64,000 nt of DNA, taken from NCBI GenBank assembly GCA_013215055.1, contig JABSRQ010000018.1, positions 1,969 to 65,968 on the forward strand. The letters run 5' to 3'. Of the stretch, positions 54,921 to 64,000 are shown one piece after another. The notes beneath the pieces are model-generated. The model had not been told where the DNA came from and made no database searches. It was given only the letters and a program-made list of their open reading frames with translations. Source of the DNA: Pseudomonadales bacterium. GTDB lineage: Bacteria; Pseudomonadota; Gammaproteobacteria; Pseudomonadales; DT-91. A program made the translations under genes and the position numbers. How positions within the stretch are numbered: the stretch's first letter is position 1; each line of letters starts with the position of its first letter.

Positions 54921-55859
54921 ATGAAAAGTATAAAGTTACTCACACCCTCTATTTTATTCAGTTTAACCTTATTGCTTAGCGCCTGTGGCGGCGGGGAGGG
55001 TGATACTGATCCCGGTTCTGCGACTGATACGGCTAGTGAAACTCAAACGGCAACCGATTCAACGACCCATACAAATACGTCTACAGCGACGAATACAGCA
55101 ACGCAAACAAATACAAGCACCGCGACTAATACAGCAACGCAAACAAATACAAGCACCGCGACTAATACAGCAACGCAAACAAATACCACGACTCAAACAA
55201 ATACCACGACTCAAACAAGTACCACGACTCAAACAAGTACCACGACTCAAACAAGCACTGATACGGCTACCAATACGGCTACCAATACCGCGACATCTAC
55301 CGATACCGATACCGATACCGATGTCGATAAAAAAATAGTCTGGCAGCTGAACGCAGCACAATCTCAGCTTAACTTTCTCTCCACCAAAAAAATCCATGTA
55401 TTGGAAAGCCATCACTTCGATGCCATCAGCGGTGCTATTTATGATGATAATAGCGCGGTTTTTAACATTGATTTAAAAACCGTTAATACCGGCATCGGTA
55501 TTCGTGATTCACGCCTGCAAGAATTTCTGTTTGAAACCGATCAATTTCCTACCGCGACAGCCACCAATACATTGGATTTATCCGCCATTGATGCCATGGC
55601 TATTGGCAGTAAACAAATTCAAAATCTGGATACCCAGTTTGTTATGCATGGGGTGACTAAACAATTGGCCACAAGTTTTGTGATTCATAAATTAAGTAAC
55701 GATACGGTCTTGGTACGTAGTCAAAAACCGATTTTAATCAACGCGCTGGATTTTGGTTTTGCCGCAGGCTTAGACATCTTAAAAGAACTGGCTAGCTTAA
55801 GCTCGATATCGACGGCAGTGCCGGTTGATTTACTGCTTATTTTTCAGCGTCAGCAATAG
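54921..55859 (+). CDS. Lipoprotein with threonine-rich linker and YceI-like domain
   Basis: 312 residues from the ATG at 54921, with GGAG seven bases before it. Lipobox LLLSAC (lipidated Cys about 21), then GGGEGD. Residues about 35-135 are a threonine/asparagine-rich linker built from tandem repeats. A YceI-like domain fills the C-terminus (about 140-310: WQLNAAQSQLNFLSTKKIHV, IGIRDSRLQEFLFETDQFP, MHGVTKQLATSFVIH). YceI proteins bind polyisoprenoids such as ubiquinone in a lipocalin-like barrel, so it may present a quinone at the membrane surface. It lies 11 bases before the CBM/cytochrome gene and shares its YceI domain, so they are probably one redox unit. Confidence 0.88.
   Translation: MKSIKLLTPSILFSLTLLLSACGGGEGDTDPGSATDTASETQTATDSTTHTNTSTATNTATQTNTSTATNTATQTNTSTATNTATQTNTTTQTNTTTQTSTTTQTSTTTQTSTDTATNTATNTATSTDTDTDTDVDKKIVWQLNAAQSQLNFLSTKKIHVLESHHFDAISGAIYDDNSAVFNIDLKTVNTGIGIRDSRLQEFLFETDQFPTATATNTLDLSAIDAMAIGSKQIQNLDTQFVMHGVTKQLATSFVIHKLSNDTVLVRSQKPILINALDFGFAAGLDILKELASLSSISTAVPVDLLLIFQRQQ
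55101..55325 (+). repeat. Coding tandem repeats of the lipoprotein linker
   Basis: A 36-base unit (starting ACGCAAACAAATACAAGCAC) repeats from 55101 about 2.3 times. Then 18-base units of the type ACCACGACTCAAACAA repeat about four times, then GCTACCAATACG and GATACC units. All keep frame and encode T-N/T-Q-rich linker, so length can change without loss of frame. Confidence 0.85.
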
Positions 55860-55870
55860 GAGATAAGACA

Positions 55871-58800
55871 ATGAATATTATGATGCATAAAAAAATGACA
55901 AAAACGTTACTGGCAACGGCGATCTCTTCTTCTTTGATGCTGCTGTCATTCCAAGCTAATGCGCAGGAATGTAACACTGTTCAAACCTATGTTGGCGGTG
56001 GCAATTTTAACAGCGGTGATATTGTTGCCAATAACGGCAATCATTATGAATGTGTGATTGGCGGCTGGTGCCAATCCGATTCTACCCTGCATTATGAGCC
56101 CGGATCAGGATTAAACTGGGGAGACGCTTGGAAAGCCGTGAGCTGTGATTTAAGCAGTATTGATGATAACGATACAGCGACAGACACTGAAACAGCCACA
56201 GGAACAGATACTGGCACGGATACTCAGCAGCCCGATATCGCCAGTCATTGGTCATTAAACAATAGTGATTCCCGTGTACGTTTTATCACGGTTAAAAAAG
56301 AACATGTCGCAGAAGTTCAGCATTTTGAAACACTGACAGGCAGTTTAAATCAGCTGGGGAAATTACAATTCTCTATTGATTTGGCGAGTGTCAAAACGGC
56401 CATCGATATCAGGGATAGCCGCATTCAGGATTTCCTGTTTGAGACGGAATTTTTACCCAAACTGCATTTTACAGCGTCTATCGAGATGACGGCGATTAAT
56501 CAGTTACAAGAAGGTGAGGTTCTGATACAAACCGTGACGGGTGAGCTGGAATTACATGGCAATAAAAAATCCATCAACACGGATATCACTATTGTTAAAA
56601 TGGGTGAATCGCTGCAAGTCTTCTCCAATCAAGCGATTCTGATTAACAGTGGTGATTTTGATTTGGATGGCGGCATTGAAATTCTGCGTACCTTAGCCAG
56701 CTTAAGTTCTATCGGTGAATCGGTGCCTGTGTATTTTGATTTAAGTTTTGCTTTAAATGATTTTGAAGCACCGGCGATAACCCAGGCTCCAGCGGCACCT
56801 ACACAATTAAGCAGTGTGTTTAATGAGAATACCGCCTCGGTAGAGTTGAGCTGGAGCGATAATGCCAATAACGAAGAGACTTATATTGTTCAGAAGCGGG
56901 TTAACAATACTTACTGGTCTACCGTAACCAAGCTCAATGCCAATAGAGAGTCTTACAGCGAATCATTTTCGCAAGCGCAAGTCTTGGAGTATCGTGTCTT
57001 TGCGACGTCCGATAGCTTAAGTTCGGATATGTCGAATATCAGTAGCATCGATATCAGTGATTATTTTAATCAAACCACGGATACCGATACGTCAACCGAT
57101 ACGTCTACGAATACCGCGACTGAAACCGAAACCGAAACTGATACCAATACTGAAACCAGTACTGAAACCAGCACCGACACGGATACCGACAATGATCAAA
57201 TTACGGTAGCAGCAGGCGCTGCATTATATAGGGATAAAGGCTGTGGAGGTTGTCACGGCAGTGATGGTGATACCGGCGTCTCTATTATCGAAAATATTCG
57301 TGAAGAAATGGATTTAGCCTTATATATAGAACAGGCTATGCCGTTTGGTAATGCTGCTTCTTGTGAAGGTTCATGTTCGTTAAATATTGCCACGTATATC
57401 ATGGCGGAAATATATCCTGAAACCACGGATACGGTCTATCAAGGGGATAGAGGTTATAGAACAGCACGTTTATTAACTCCTTATGAATATCAAAATGCGG
57501 TGCAGAGTATTACAGGCTTTACGGTCAATGATGGTGATTTACCGAATGCACATTTTGAGTCGGAATTTAAATATCCTACTCAGGTCGATACCGGCTTGGT
57601 ATTAACCGATGATGCGCGTGACTATATGCAGCTAGCCGAAAAAATTTCAGCGGCGACATCGTTGACGGCGATAGGTTGTAATAGCTCCAACTGCAGTGAT
57701 AGCCAGATTCGTGCCCTGGGTGAAAAAGTCTTCCGCAGGCCGCTAAGTGATAGTGAATTTAATACCTATAAATCGTTTAACAGCAGCTACGGTTCAAAAG
57801 ATTTATTGGCCTCCATGTTGATGTCACCGTATTTTTTATACCGCATTGAATCGGGTGAGTGGGACGGTGCTACCGATGCCTATAGGCTTAATGATTATGA
57901 AGTGGCCAGCGCGTTGTCATTCTCGTTGTTTGGCACAACACCGGATGCTACTTTGTTAAACCTTGCGGCTAACGGCAATTTAAGCACCGTTGAAGATATC
58001 AATAACCAGGTGGATTTGATGATGGGCGATCAACGTTTTGCCGATCACTTTGTTGAGTTTATTCGCTACTACAATAAAACCTATGCCGATACGTCTGAAA
58101 AACCGGGTTTATCATCTGCAGTGATTGCCTCCATGCAGGAAGAACAGCGTGAAGCGATCAGCTATTTAATGGCCACAGGTTCGGCGTCCATCAACGAGTT
58201 ATTTAACCCGGGTTATACCTTTGCCGATAACACCTTAAGCAGCCATTACGGCATGGCTTCGGTAGCCAGTAATATTGCCCAGAAAGTTAGCACCAATGGC
58301 AACCGTGGCGGCATTTTACATCAGGGCATGACGCAGATCATGAACTCGGATTTTGCTGCAACATCGTTAGTTAAACGTGGCAAGATGATCCGTGAAAACA
58401 TGATGTGCCATAACATGGGTGTACCTACCGGTATTGATCCAGCAACGATTATTATGCCTGATCATGCGTTTACCACCCGTGAACGCTGGAATACGATTAC
58501 CGGCCCAGAGGCTTCAAATGGCCAGTGCTGGCAGTGTCATAAACTCATGAATGATCCAGGTTCATCATTAGAGAATTTTGACCAAGCCGGTAAATACCGT
58601 GAATCAGAGCAGGCCTATAATGATTTAGCCACGCTGCTGTCTATCGATGCATCAGGTATATTACGTGATAACAGCGGTGAAAATGTATTAACCACGTTTA
58701 GCAATGCAAGAGACATGAGTGAATATATGGCGAGTAGCGCAGTGGTGAGAGATTGCTTCACCGAAAGCTTATACCGTTATAACTCAGGTTTTAAAGTGAC

Positions 58801-58921
58801 TAACATTTCGCGTAACGATATCACGCAGGTGCAGGCGCAGTTTAGAAACCACGGTGATATCAAGAAACTGAGTAAAGCGATGTTTGCGATGGAATCCTTC
58901 TTATACCGTGTTGATCATTAA
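55871..58921 (+). CDS. Multidomain redox protein: carbohydrate-binding module, YceI, FnIII, two haem c sites and DUF1592-type region
   Basis: 1016 residues with GGAGATAAGACA before the ATG. In order: signal peptide to about 32; a CBM5/12-like module (33-98: CNTVQTYVGGGNF, HYECVIGGWCQSD, WGDAWKAVSC); a YceI domain (about 125-295); a fibronectin III domain (about 310-395); an acidic TDT linker; a cytochrome c site CGGCH (458-462). A planctomycete-type DUF1587/1592/1595/1588/1585 region follows (RTARLLTPYEYQNAVQSITG; LGEKVFRRPLSDSEF; LMSPYFLYRIESGEW; a second site CWQCH at 886-890; ENFDQAGKYR). This resembles Cbp2D of Cellvibrio japonicus, implicated in supplying electrons during oxidative polysaccharide degradation. 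Likely role: extracellular or surface electron transfer at a polymer. Confidence 0.88.
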   Translation: MNIMMHKKMTKTLLATAISSSLMLLSFQANAQECNTVQTYVGGGNFNSGDIVANNGNHYECVIGGWCQSDSTLHYEPGSGLNWGDAWKAVSCDLSSIDDNDTATDTETATGTDTGTDTQQPDIASHWSLNNSDSRVRFITVKKEHVAEVQHFETLTGSLNQLGKLQFSIDLASVKTAIDIRDSRIQDFLFETEFLPKLHFTASIEMTAINQLQEGEVLIQTVTGELELHGNKKSINTDITIVKMGESLQVFSNQAILINSGDFDLDGGIEILRTLASLSSIGESVPVYFDLSFALNDFEAPAITQAPAAPTQLSSVFNENTASVELSWSDNANNEETYIVQKRVNNTYWSTVTKLNANRESYSESFSQAQVLEYRVFATSDSLSSDMSNISSIDISDYFNQTTDTDTSTDTSTNTATETETETDTNTETSTETSTDTDTDNDQITVAAGAALYRDKGCGGCHGSDGDTGVSIIENIREEMDLALYIEQAMPFGNAASCEGSCSLNIATYIMAEIYPETTDTVYQGDRGYRTARLLTPYEYQNAVQSITGFTVNDGDLPNAHFESEFKYPTQVDTGLVLTDDARDYMQLAEKISAATSLTAIGCNSSNCSDSQIRALGEKVFRRPLSDSEFNTYKSFNSSYGSKDLLASMLMSPYFLYRIESGEWDGATDAYRLNDYEVASALSFSLFGTTPDATLLNLAANGNLSTVEDINNQVDLMMGDQRFADHFVEFIRYYNKTYADTSEKPGLSSAVIASMQEEQREAISYLMATGSASINELFNPGYTFADNTLSSHYGMASVASNIAQKVSTNGNRGGILHQGMTQIMNSDFAATSLVKRGKMIRENMMCHNMGVPTGIDPATIIMPDHAFTTRERWNTITGPEASNGQCWQCHKLMNDPGSSLENFDQAGKYRESEQAYNDLATLLSIDASGILRDNSGENVLTTFSNARDMSEYMASSAVVRDCFTESLYRYNSGFKVTNISRNDITQVQAQFRNHGDIKKLSKAMFAMESFLYRVDH

Positions 58922-58956
58922 TCTGGTTTTAAGTTTTTAATTACTTTTCTTTATAT

Positions 58957-58983
58957 AACCCTGGCCCTTGCTGGGGTTTTTGT
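58957..58983 (+). terminator. Rho-independent terminator after the redox operon
   Basis: AACCCTGG pairs with CTGGGGTT (8 pairs, two wobbles) around a six-base loop, followed by TTTTTG, 36 bases after the stop. Confidence 0.75.
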
Positions 58984-59357
58984 GTCATTCAGCGCAGAGT
59001 TTTTAACGATTCTGCATTAGATTAATTTCTGTATAGAGTGGAATCCACAGAAAGCCAATTCTAGCTGCCAGTGTACATAAATAAATACGGGCAGGTATTG
59101 AGTGCATCGAAGTTAATCGTTGTGGGATATGTCATTTATACCTTTATGGACTATGCTTAGTGGTTTAAGTATTGGGCTAATTTCATCTTCTATGTAGATG
59201 TTTTTTCTTGAAATTGGATCGCCAAAAATCAAATTTCTAGATATAAAATTAGTGCATTTAGACCATACTTTTACCTGTAAACAAGTTCAGTGCATGGACT
59301 AATTTGTAACAACGTTGTTAACTCGGTTTACCTAGAGGCGGTTTACACCAACTCAAT
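58984..59357. other. 374-base intergenic region before the giant receptor
   Basis: No gene. It should contain the promoter of the giant receptor. A 62-codon frame at 59290-59478 is rejected because the correct frame of the receptor overlaps it. Confidence 0.45.
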
Positions 59358-62300
59358 ATGCCTGCCCATATTAACAACACAAGGAAGTTCTGCCAGTCCA
59401 CAGCCTTACAGATATTTGTCATCCTTTTTCTGTTCTCTTCCAGTCAAACACAAGCTGAAGAGCAATCCTCAACGTTGATGTCTCCTATTTTAACGGCCGA
59501 GGAGTTGAGACTATCCCAAAATAATGCACCTTTAAAAATCTGTATTGAAGAGCAGTTTAAAAAAACCCTTCAAGAAGCTTGGAAGATTTTTAATCGCGAT
59601 AGCCAGTTAAGCTATGAATGGATAACATTTGATACCACCCAGCCACTTCTTGATTTAATCAGTTCACAGCGCTGTGATATCTTCCCCGCGATGATGCCTA
59701 GCCTGGATAAAGAAAAATACCTAGATTTTAGCACAGCCTATTTTGATACCCCTTCGGTCTTAGTTGCTCTTAATAGCCGTGATACCTTAAACAGTTTTGA
59801 TGAATCCAAACATGGTATACATCTGATGTTTGAAAATTATTATATGCACAACTTTTATCAAACGGATCTTAGTTCGGTAAAGCGACGCACAGTTAAATCA
59901 TGGCGCCAAATAATCAGACTTTTACGTAATAAAGAGGCTGATTTTCTCGCTATCAGTGCACTGGGATTTAGACAAATGCAGGTGGCTGAAAGTGCCTATG
60001 ATTTACATATTGTTTATCAGTTTTCCGATAAATACCGCTATAAATCATCCATCGCCACCATTAAAAATAAGCCCTGGTTAAAGGCTATTGTGCAAAAGCA
60101 GGTCTCAACAGTAAAAAATCTAGAATTATTGAATCTGTTGCTGCAAACCGAAGGAAAACGTCAACAGGCCTCCATTTTATCTAATCAGCAACGCGCATTT
60201 TTAAGCAACAAACAACGCTTAAAGCTTTGTCTCAATCGACATAATGTTGAATATCAAGAACAATTTTGGAAAGTGTTTAATGAAAAGTTGGGTATCAACT
60301 ATCAAATAATCTCTGTAGATCTGTCGAAACCCATAAAAGATATCATGGCCAAACATCATTGTGATGTTTTCCCCGTATTGATGCCACACGCCGACAGCAA
60401 GTCTTATCTAGATTTCAGCAGCCACTATATTTCCAGCCCCTTTGTCTTAGCTCTGATGAATTCTCAGCCTTTTATAATCGATGTAAGCACAATGGCCGGG
60501 GAAAAAATTGCCGCCGTCAGTGGTTATGTCATTGGCTCATTATTGGCTGAGAAATATCCAGCGTTTAATTTGATCTATTTTCCCAGCTTCACAGCAGCCT
60601 TGCAGGCGCTACGACAGGGTGATGTTAAGGCAATCGCAGTAAATGCGGCCAATTTTCATGGTAATCAATTAATGGAGTCGGCTTACGATATTAAAATAGG
60701 TGCTCAGTTTCCTGAAAATTTTCGATTACAAGCATCAATCGCAACGGATATAAAGCAGCCTGAACTTGCAAAAATCATGCAGAAGGTCGTAGAGACAACA
60801 ACCGAGGCGAAGATACGTCAAACCCTGGAAAGTCTCTTGTTGAAACAGACTAAACCAGAAACAATCATCTTATCCAAAGATGAACATGACTTTATCGCAG
60901 GGCATGCTCCATTCAGAGTTTGCATTCAGAAACAGGGCAGTGATGATATAAAAGCAATGTGGAATTTCTTTAATAAACAGCTTTTGCTTAAAACAGAATT
61001 TTACGAAGTCGAAGTTTATGAGCAATTTGATTTTACTCAAGAAAACGACAAGCATGATTGTGATATATGGCCCTATATAACTAAAACCCGGAAAAGGCAG
61101 AAATCCCTGAGCTTTACCGACGCGTATGCTAAAGAATACTATGTCATTGTCACCACTGATTCAAACCAAGATATACATAGCATTGAGGATCTAAATAATA
61201 AAACGGTTGTGAGCATTAAACATTTCGCAATCGTCGATAGTTTAAAGGCAAGTTTCCCTAATATACGTATTCTAAAGGCTTCATCGATAAAAGTAATTCT
61301 TGAGGCCTTACGTTCGGGCCAAGCTGATGCCTTTATCACCACGGCTTCCGCTTTTTCGGTTTTTCAAGCCGAGACACTTGCTGTCGATTTAAAAATCAGC
61401 GGGCAGCTTCCTGAAACGCTACGTTTACAGGCGCGTATGGCAACAAATAAATCAGACCGGTTGATGAACCACATTCTGGTTAAGATGTTGAAGGCAACAC
61501 CGGCCAAGGAAATCACAAAATTGAAGCAGGCTATGATTAAACGCTATCAAGTCGGCAAGAATGTAATCTTAAGCAAAAAAGAACGGAAATTTATTCAGAA
61601 ACATGGGCTGATAAAGGTTTGTGTTAGGGACTATTTAACCCCCAAAAAATTCCTTAAAGCCCAAGAAAGAGAGTTGTGGCAATTATTTAACCGGGATTTA
61701 TCATTACCTTTTAGCTTTGTTATCACTGAAAATTATGTGGATTTTTCAACACTGATAAAAAATAAAACCTGTGAATTATGGCCTCTGGCAGGTATTACTG
61801 AATCACGTGCAGAACTACTAGCATTTACTACGCCTTATTCAAGTGTACCCTATGTATTAGTCACCAATAAACATCAAACCTATATTGACGATGTCAGTGA
61901 ATTTATTAAGAAAAAACGGGTTGCAGTAACAAAGGGCTGGGCCGTACATGAATACCTGCAACGGACTTACCCTAATGCAGAACTGATTCTAGTAGAAGAC
62001 ATTTATAGAGGATTAGAAATGGTACTCCAGGGAAAGGTAGATGCTTTTGTGGCTAACGGTGAAGTAGTCGCACTTGCCACCGTGTTTTTTGGAGATGTAG
62101 AACTGAAAAATTCAGGCTTCCTAACCATACGTAATGAACTTGCTATTGCCAGCAACAAGGAGCTACCTGAGTTACTCAGCATCAGTCAAAAACTGGTCGA
62201 CAATATCCAGCAAGCTGAGTTGCATTCTCTGATATTCACAGGTGTCAATAAACTTAAGCACAATCCGATCAACCTCAGTGACAGTGAACGCGAGGCACTG

Positions 62301-64000
62301 GAGAATAGCGATGAAATAACTGTGTGCGTTTATAAGGGGATTATTGTTTACCAAGAAAAGTTCTGGCGGTTATTTTCACGCCATTTAGGATTAAAAAATC
62401 GATATAAAATCATGGAGCCTGGTAAAAAATGGCACAAAGATTGTGATGTCATACCCATGACCGTGGGAGGGAGTGCAGGAGCTAATTTCCTATTTACTGA
62501 TCCTTTTATTTCTCATGCGCGGATTTTATATCGCTTAGAAGAGCAAAGCTATCTCAGTGATATTAAAAATATGGCAGGCCTAAGGGTAGCCGCAATTAGA
62601 AACGCCGAAGGCATCAATATACTACGGCAGGAATTTCCCAAGCTGGACCTTGTTGCGGTTAATGACTTTAGTGATGCCGTTAACCAACTTAGAGTCGGGA
62701 AAGTTGATGCTTTTTTGGCGAGTTCTTTCTTTGGGGTGGTCATGGCTGATACGGAAGTTCTTTCTGGTATAAAAGTTGCGGCACAGCTTGCCCCGGAACT
62801 TAATCTTAATTCTATGATAGCCGTCAATAGAAAGAAAGCCTATTTACAGCCCATCTTACAGAAGGCCATAAACTACACAACAGCGGCTGATGTGAAGGCC
62901 ATTATTTACCCTGAAAAAAAATCATCAAATATCCACTTATCATATCAGCAGCTAGAATTCCTTAAAAAACTGGGGCCGATTAAAGTCTGCATTCAGCCAA
63001 ATAACAATGGAATTGAAATAGCTTACTGGAACCTACTGAATAAACGCCTGGAAGCAATATCTTTAGTTATTGAGACCGACTCGATAAAGGATATGTATAC
63101 CAAGCTTCGAATCGGAAAGTGTGATATTTATCCTACCGCGGGTATCTCTTCAGAACATAAAGACTGGCTCACATATAGTTATTCCAACCTCAGCTTCCCT
63201 TATCTTTTAATGATAAAAAAAGAAAAAAGTTATATCAATTCCAACCGTGACTTGGCGGGCTTGAATATCGCAGTAAGAGAAGGTACGGCCATGATGGCCA
63301 ATATGCATGAGTTCTACCCTGAAATCGAACTAATCGCAGTCAATAATATGATAAGCGGTTTAACGTTAGTGAAATCAGGTGAGGCCGGTGCCTTTATGGA
63401 TTATTCACCCATGTTTAATCTCACTGCTTTGCAATTAGTGATGCAAGGACTAAAAGTTGGCGGCCAACTGGACAGAATTTCTCATAAAGTAGCGATTGCG
63501 GTGCGAAGCGAGCGCCCAGAATTATTAGCCATCATGAATAAGCTGATTAAAGTTACACCGTTGGATGAAGTGAATGACTTATTAAATAGTTATCAACGCC
63601 CTCAAGAAAAACCATTTAACTATCGGCTGCTCTGGAAAGTTGCCGCAGCGGTTGTGGCATTGATGTTATTTATCATTGCCTGGAATCGGTATCTGGCCAA
63701 GGTTAATCGAAATCTTAACCTAGCAAATAATCAAACACATCAAGCTCAAGATCTGGCCGAACAGGCCCTTGCCAAGGTTGCCGAACTGTTAAATAGCTCC
63801 GGTGAAGGTTTTTTATCCATGACAAAAAATTTGATTGTCGAAGAACAATACAGCACAAAATGTTTGAAAATTTTACAGCAATCAGAAATTTCTGGTGTCT
63901 ATTTTCCTGAACTATTATTTGTTGAAAACGATCTGCAAAAATCGACCTTCAGCAAAGGTTGTAAATTAATTTTCACTACAACGAATTCGGTAAAATTGGG
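59358..64000 (+). CDS. Giant membrane sensor with six tandem solute-binding-like modules, partial at the right edge
   Basis: Continuous frame from ATG 59358 to the window end: 1547 codons with no stop. The signal segment is LQIFVILFLFSSSQTQA. Six modules of 221-235 residues follow, each a diverged SBP_bac_3-like sensor. Each has an early [KT]-[ILV]-C-[ILV] cysteine and a second in a C-[DE]-x-x-P block: C62/C106, C291/C335, C522/C568, C755/C805, C990/C1029 and C1211/C1255. Repeated blocks such as CDIFPAMMP, CDVFPVLMP, CDIYPTAGI and ALRSGQADAF, LRQGDVKAI, LRVGKVDAFLA show common descent. A membrane helix (about 1426-1446) and a short coiled coil lead into a cytoplasmic domain beginning LLNSSGEGFLSM, a start I associate with CheA/HPt-type kinases. 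The output domains lie outside the window. Confidence 0.88.
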   Translation, partial: MPAHINNTRKFCQSTALQIFVILFLFSSSQTQAEEQSSTLMSPILTAEELRLSQNNAPLKICIEEQFKKTLQEAWKIFNRDSQLSYEWITFDTTQPLLDLISSQRCDIFPAMMPSLDKEKYLDFSTAYFDTPSVLVALNSRDTLNSFDESKHGIHLMFENYYMHNFYQTDLSSVKRRTVKSWRQIIRLLRNKEADFLAISALGFRQMQVAESAYDLHIVYQFSDKYRYKSSIATIKNKPWLKAIVQKQVSTVKNLELLNLLLQTEGKRQQASILSNQQRAFLSNKQRLKLCLNRHNVEYQEQFWKVFNEKLGINYQIISVDLSKPIKDIMAKHHCDVFPVLMPHADSKSYLDFSSHYISSPFVLALMNSQPFIIDVSTMAGEKIAAVSGYVIGSLLAEKYPAFNLIYFPSFTAALQALRQGDVKAIAVNAANFHGNQLMESAYDIKIGAQFPENFRLQASIATDIKQPELAKIMQKVVETTTEAKIRQTLESLLLKQTKPETIILSKDEHDFIAGHAPFRVCIQKQGSDDIKAMWNFFNKQLLLKTEFYEVEVYEQFDFTQENDKHDCDIWPYITKTRKRQKSLSFTDAYAKEYYVIVTTDSNQDIHSIEDLNNKTVVSIKHFAIVDSLKASFPNIRILKASSIKVILEALRSGQADAFITTASAFSVFQAETLAVDLKISGQLPETLRLQARMATNKSDRLMNHILVKMLKATPAKEITKLKQAMIKRYQVGKNVILSKKERKFIQKHGLIKVCVRDYLTPKKFLKAQERELWQLFNRDLSLPFSFVITENYVDFSTLIKNKTCELWPLAGITESRAELLAFTTPYSSVPYVLVTNKHQTYIDDVSEFIKKKRVAVTKGWAVHEYLQRTYPNAELILVEDIYRGLEMVLQGKVDAFVANGEVVALATVFFGDVELKNSGFLTIRNELAIASNKELPELLSISQKLVDNIQQAELHSLIFTGVNKLKHNPINLSDSEREALENSDEITVCVYKGIIVYQEKFWRLFSRHLGLKNRYKIMEPGKKWHKDCDVIPMTVGGSAGANFLFTDPFISHARILYRLEEQSYLSDIKNMAGLRVAAIRNAEGINILRQEFPKLDLVAVNDFSDAVNQLRVGKVDAFLASSFFGVVMADTEVLSGIKVAAQLAPELNLNSMIAVNRKKAYLQPILQKAINYTTAADVKAIIYPEKKSSNIHLSYQQLEFLKKLGPIKVCIQPNNNGIEIAYWNLLNKRLEAISLVIETDSIKDMYTKLRIGKCDIYPTAGISSEHKDWLTYSYSNLSFPYLLMIKKEKSYINSNRDLAGLNIAVREGTAMMANMHEFYPEIELIAVNNMISGLTLVKSGEAGAFMDYSPMFNLTALQLVMQGLKVGGQLDRISHKVAIAVRSERPELLAIMNKLIKVTPLDEVNDLLNSYQRPQEKPFNYRLLWKVAAAVVALMLFIIAWNRYLAKVNRNLNLANNQTHQAQDLAEQALAKVAELLNSSGEGFLSMTKNLIVEEQYSTKCLKILQQSEISGVYFPELLFVENDLQKSTFSKGCKLIFTTTNSVKL

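Noticed and set aside
55101-55325. CRISPR-like regular repeats
   Set aside because: Units are directly adjacent with no spacers and encode an in-frame linker.
55059-55415. Minus-strand cysteine/arginine/glycine-rich frame and plus-strand arginine-rich frame over the linker
   Set aside because: Products of the tandem repeats that encode the threonine linker; repeats keep the lipoprotein frame.
59290-59478. 62-codon plus-strand frame
   Set aside because: Overlaps the start of the giant receptor, whose frame is open for more than 1500 codons and has a signal peptide.

Overview
The window looks like the chromosome of an aerobic gammaproteobacterium. The evidence is the order pgsA, tRNA-Gly, tRNA-Cys, tRNA-Leu, the PutP, SbcCD, YegD, YgjP, truncated haemoglobin and SpoU genes, and many TonB receptors and periplasmic-sensor hybrid kinases. 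The YceI/carbohydrate-binding/cytochrome pair at 54.9-58.9 kb recalls the Cbp2E/Cbp2D redox proteins of Cellvibrio-type polysaccharide degraders. That is a hint about lineage, not an identification.

Layout. 1-24 kb is a damaged, accessory half. It holds a YfiR-fused hybrid kinase next to a TonB receptor, two 'small phosphate-binding-like protein + porin' pairs (8.1-9.9 kb on +, 14.9-16.8 kb on -), a secreted CAP-domain protein, a DUF4239-type membrane protein, an iron oxygenase of Rieske-oxygenase descent that has lost its Rieske domain (18.4-19.2 kb), and a beta-barrel protein with a large lipoprotein (19.8-23.3 kb). Among them lie broken genes: a PAS-protein start, a glycine-zipper protein, an RND pump tail, an MshQ-type tail and a SulP permease. 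Five same-orientation copies of a 3'-end fragment of an IS91/ISCR-like rolling-circle element are spread over the window (1.0, 10.6, 11.9, 17.9 and 42.9 kb), with a sixth, unrelated IS91-type end at 1.35-1.77 kb. Several sit exactly where genes are cut.

24.6-48.3 kb is mostly intact housekeeping and metabolic sequence: putP, a YdjM-like membrane hydrolase, the tRNA cluster and pgsA, a steroid-flavoured trio (AraC regulator, 3-beta-HSD-type dehydrogenase, steroid 5-alpha-reductase family), ygjP, yegD, a truncated haemoglobin behind two NsrR-like palindromes, a SpoU methylase, a DUF3014 protein, a two-gene envelope operon (lipoprotein with a degenerate vWA domain plus a 1044-residue secreted/membrane protein), a Tdi1-like protein, and sbcDC.

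48.4-64 kb is a sensing and polymer-oxidation region: a hybrid kinase with three solute-binding domains, a TonB receptor, the YceI lipoprotein plus the multidomain CBM/YceI/FnIII/di-haem protein, and a giant receptor that runs off the right edge. The giant receptor has six tandem solute-binding-like modules, each carrying a conserved pair of cysteines. It is the strongest candidate in the window for something undescribed.
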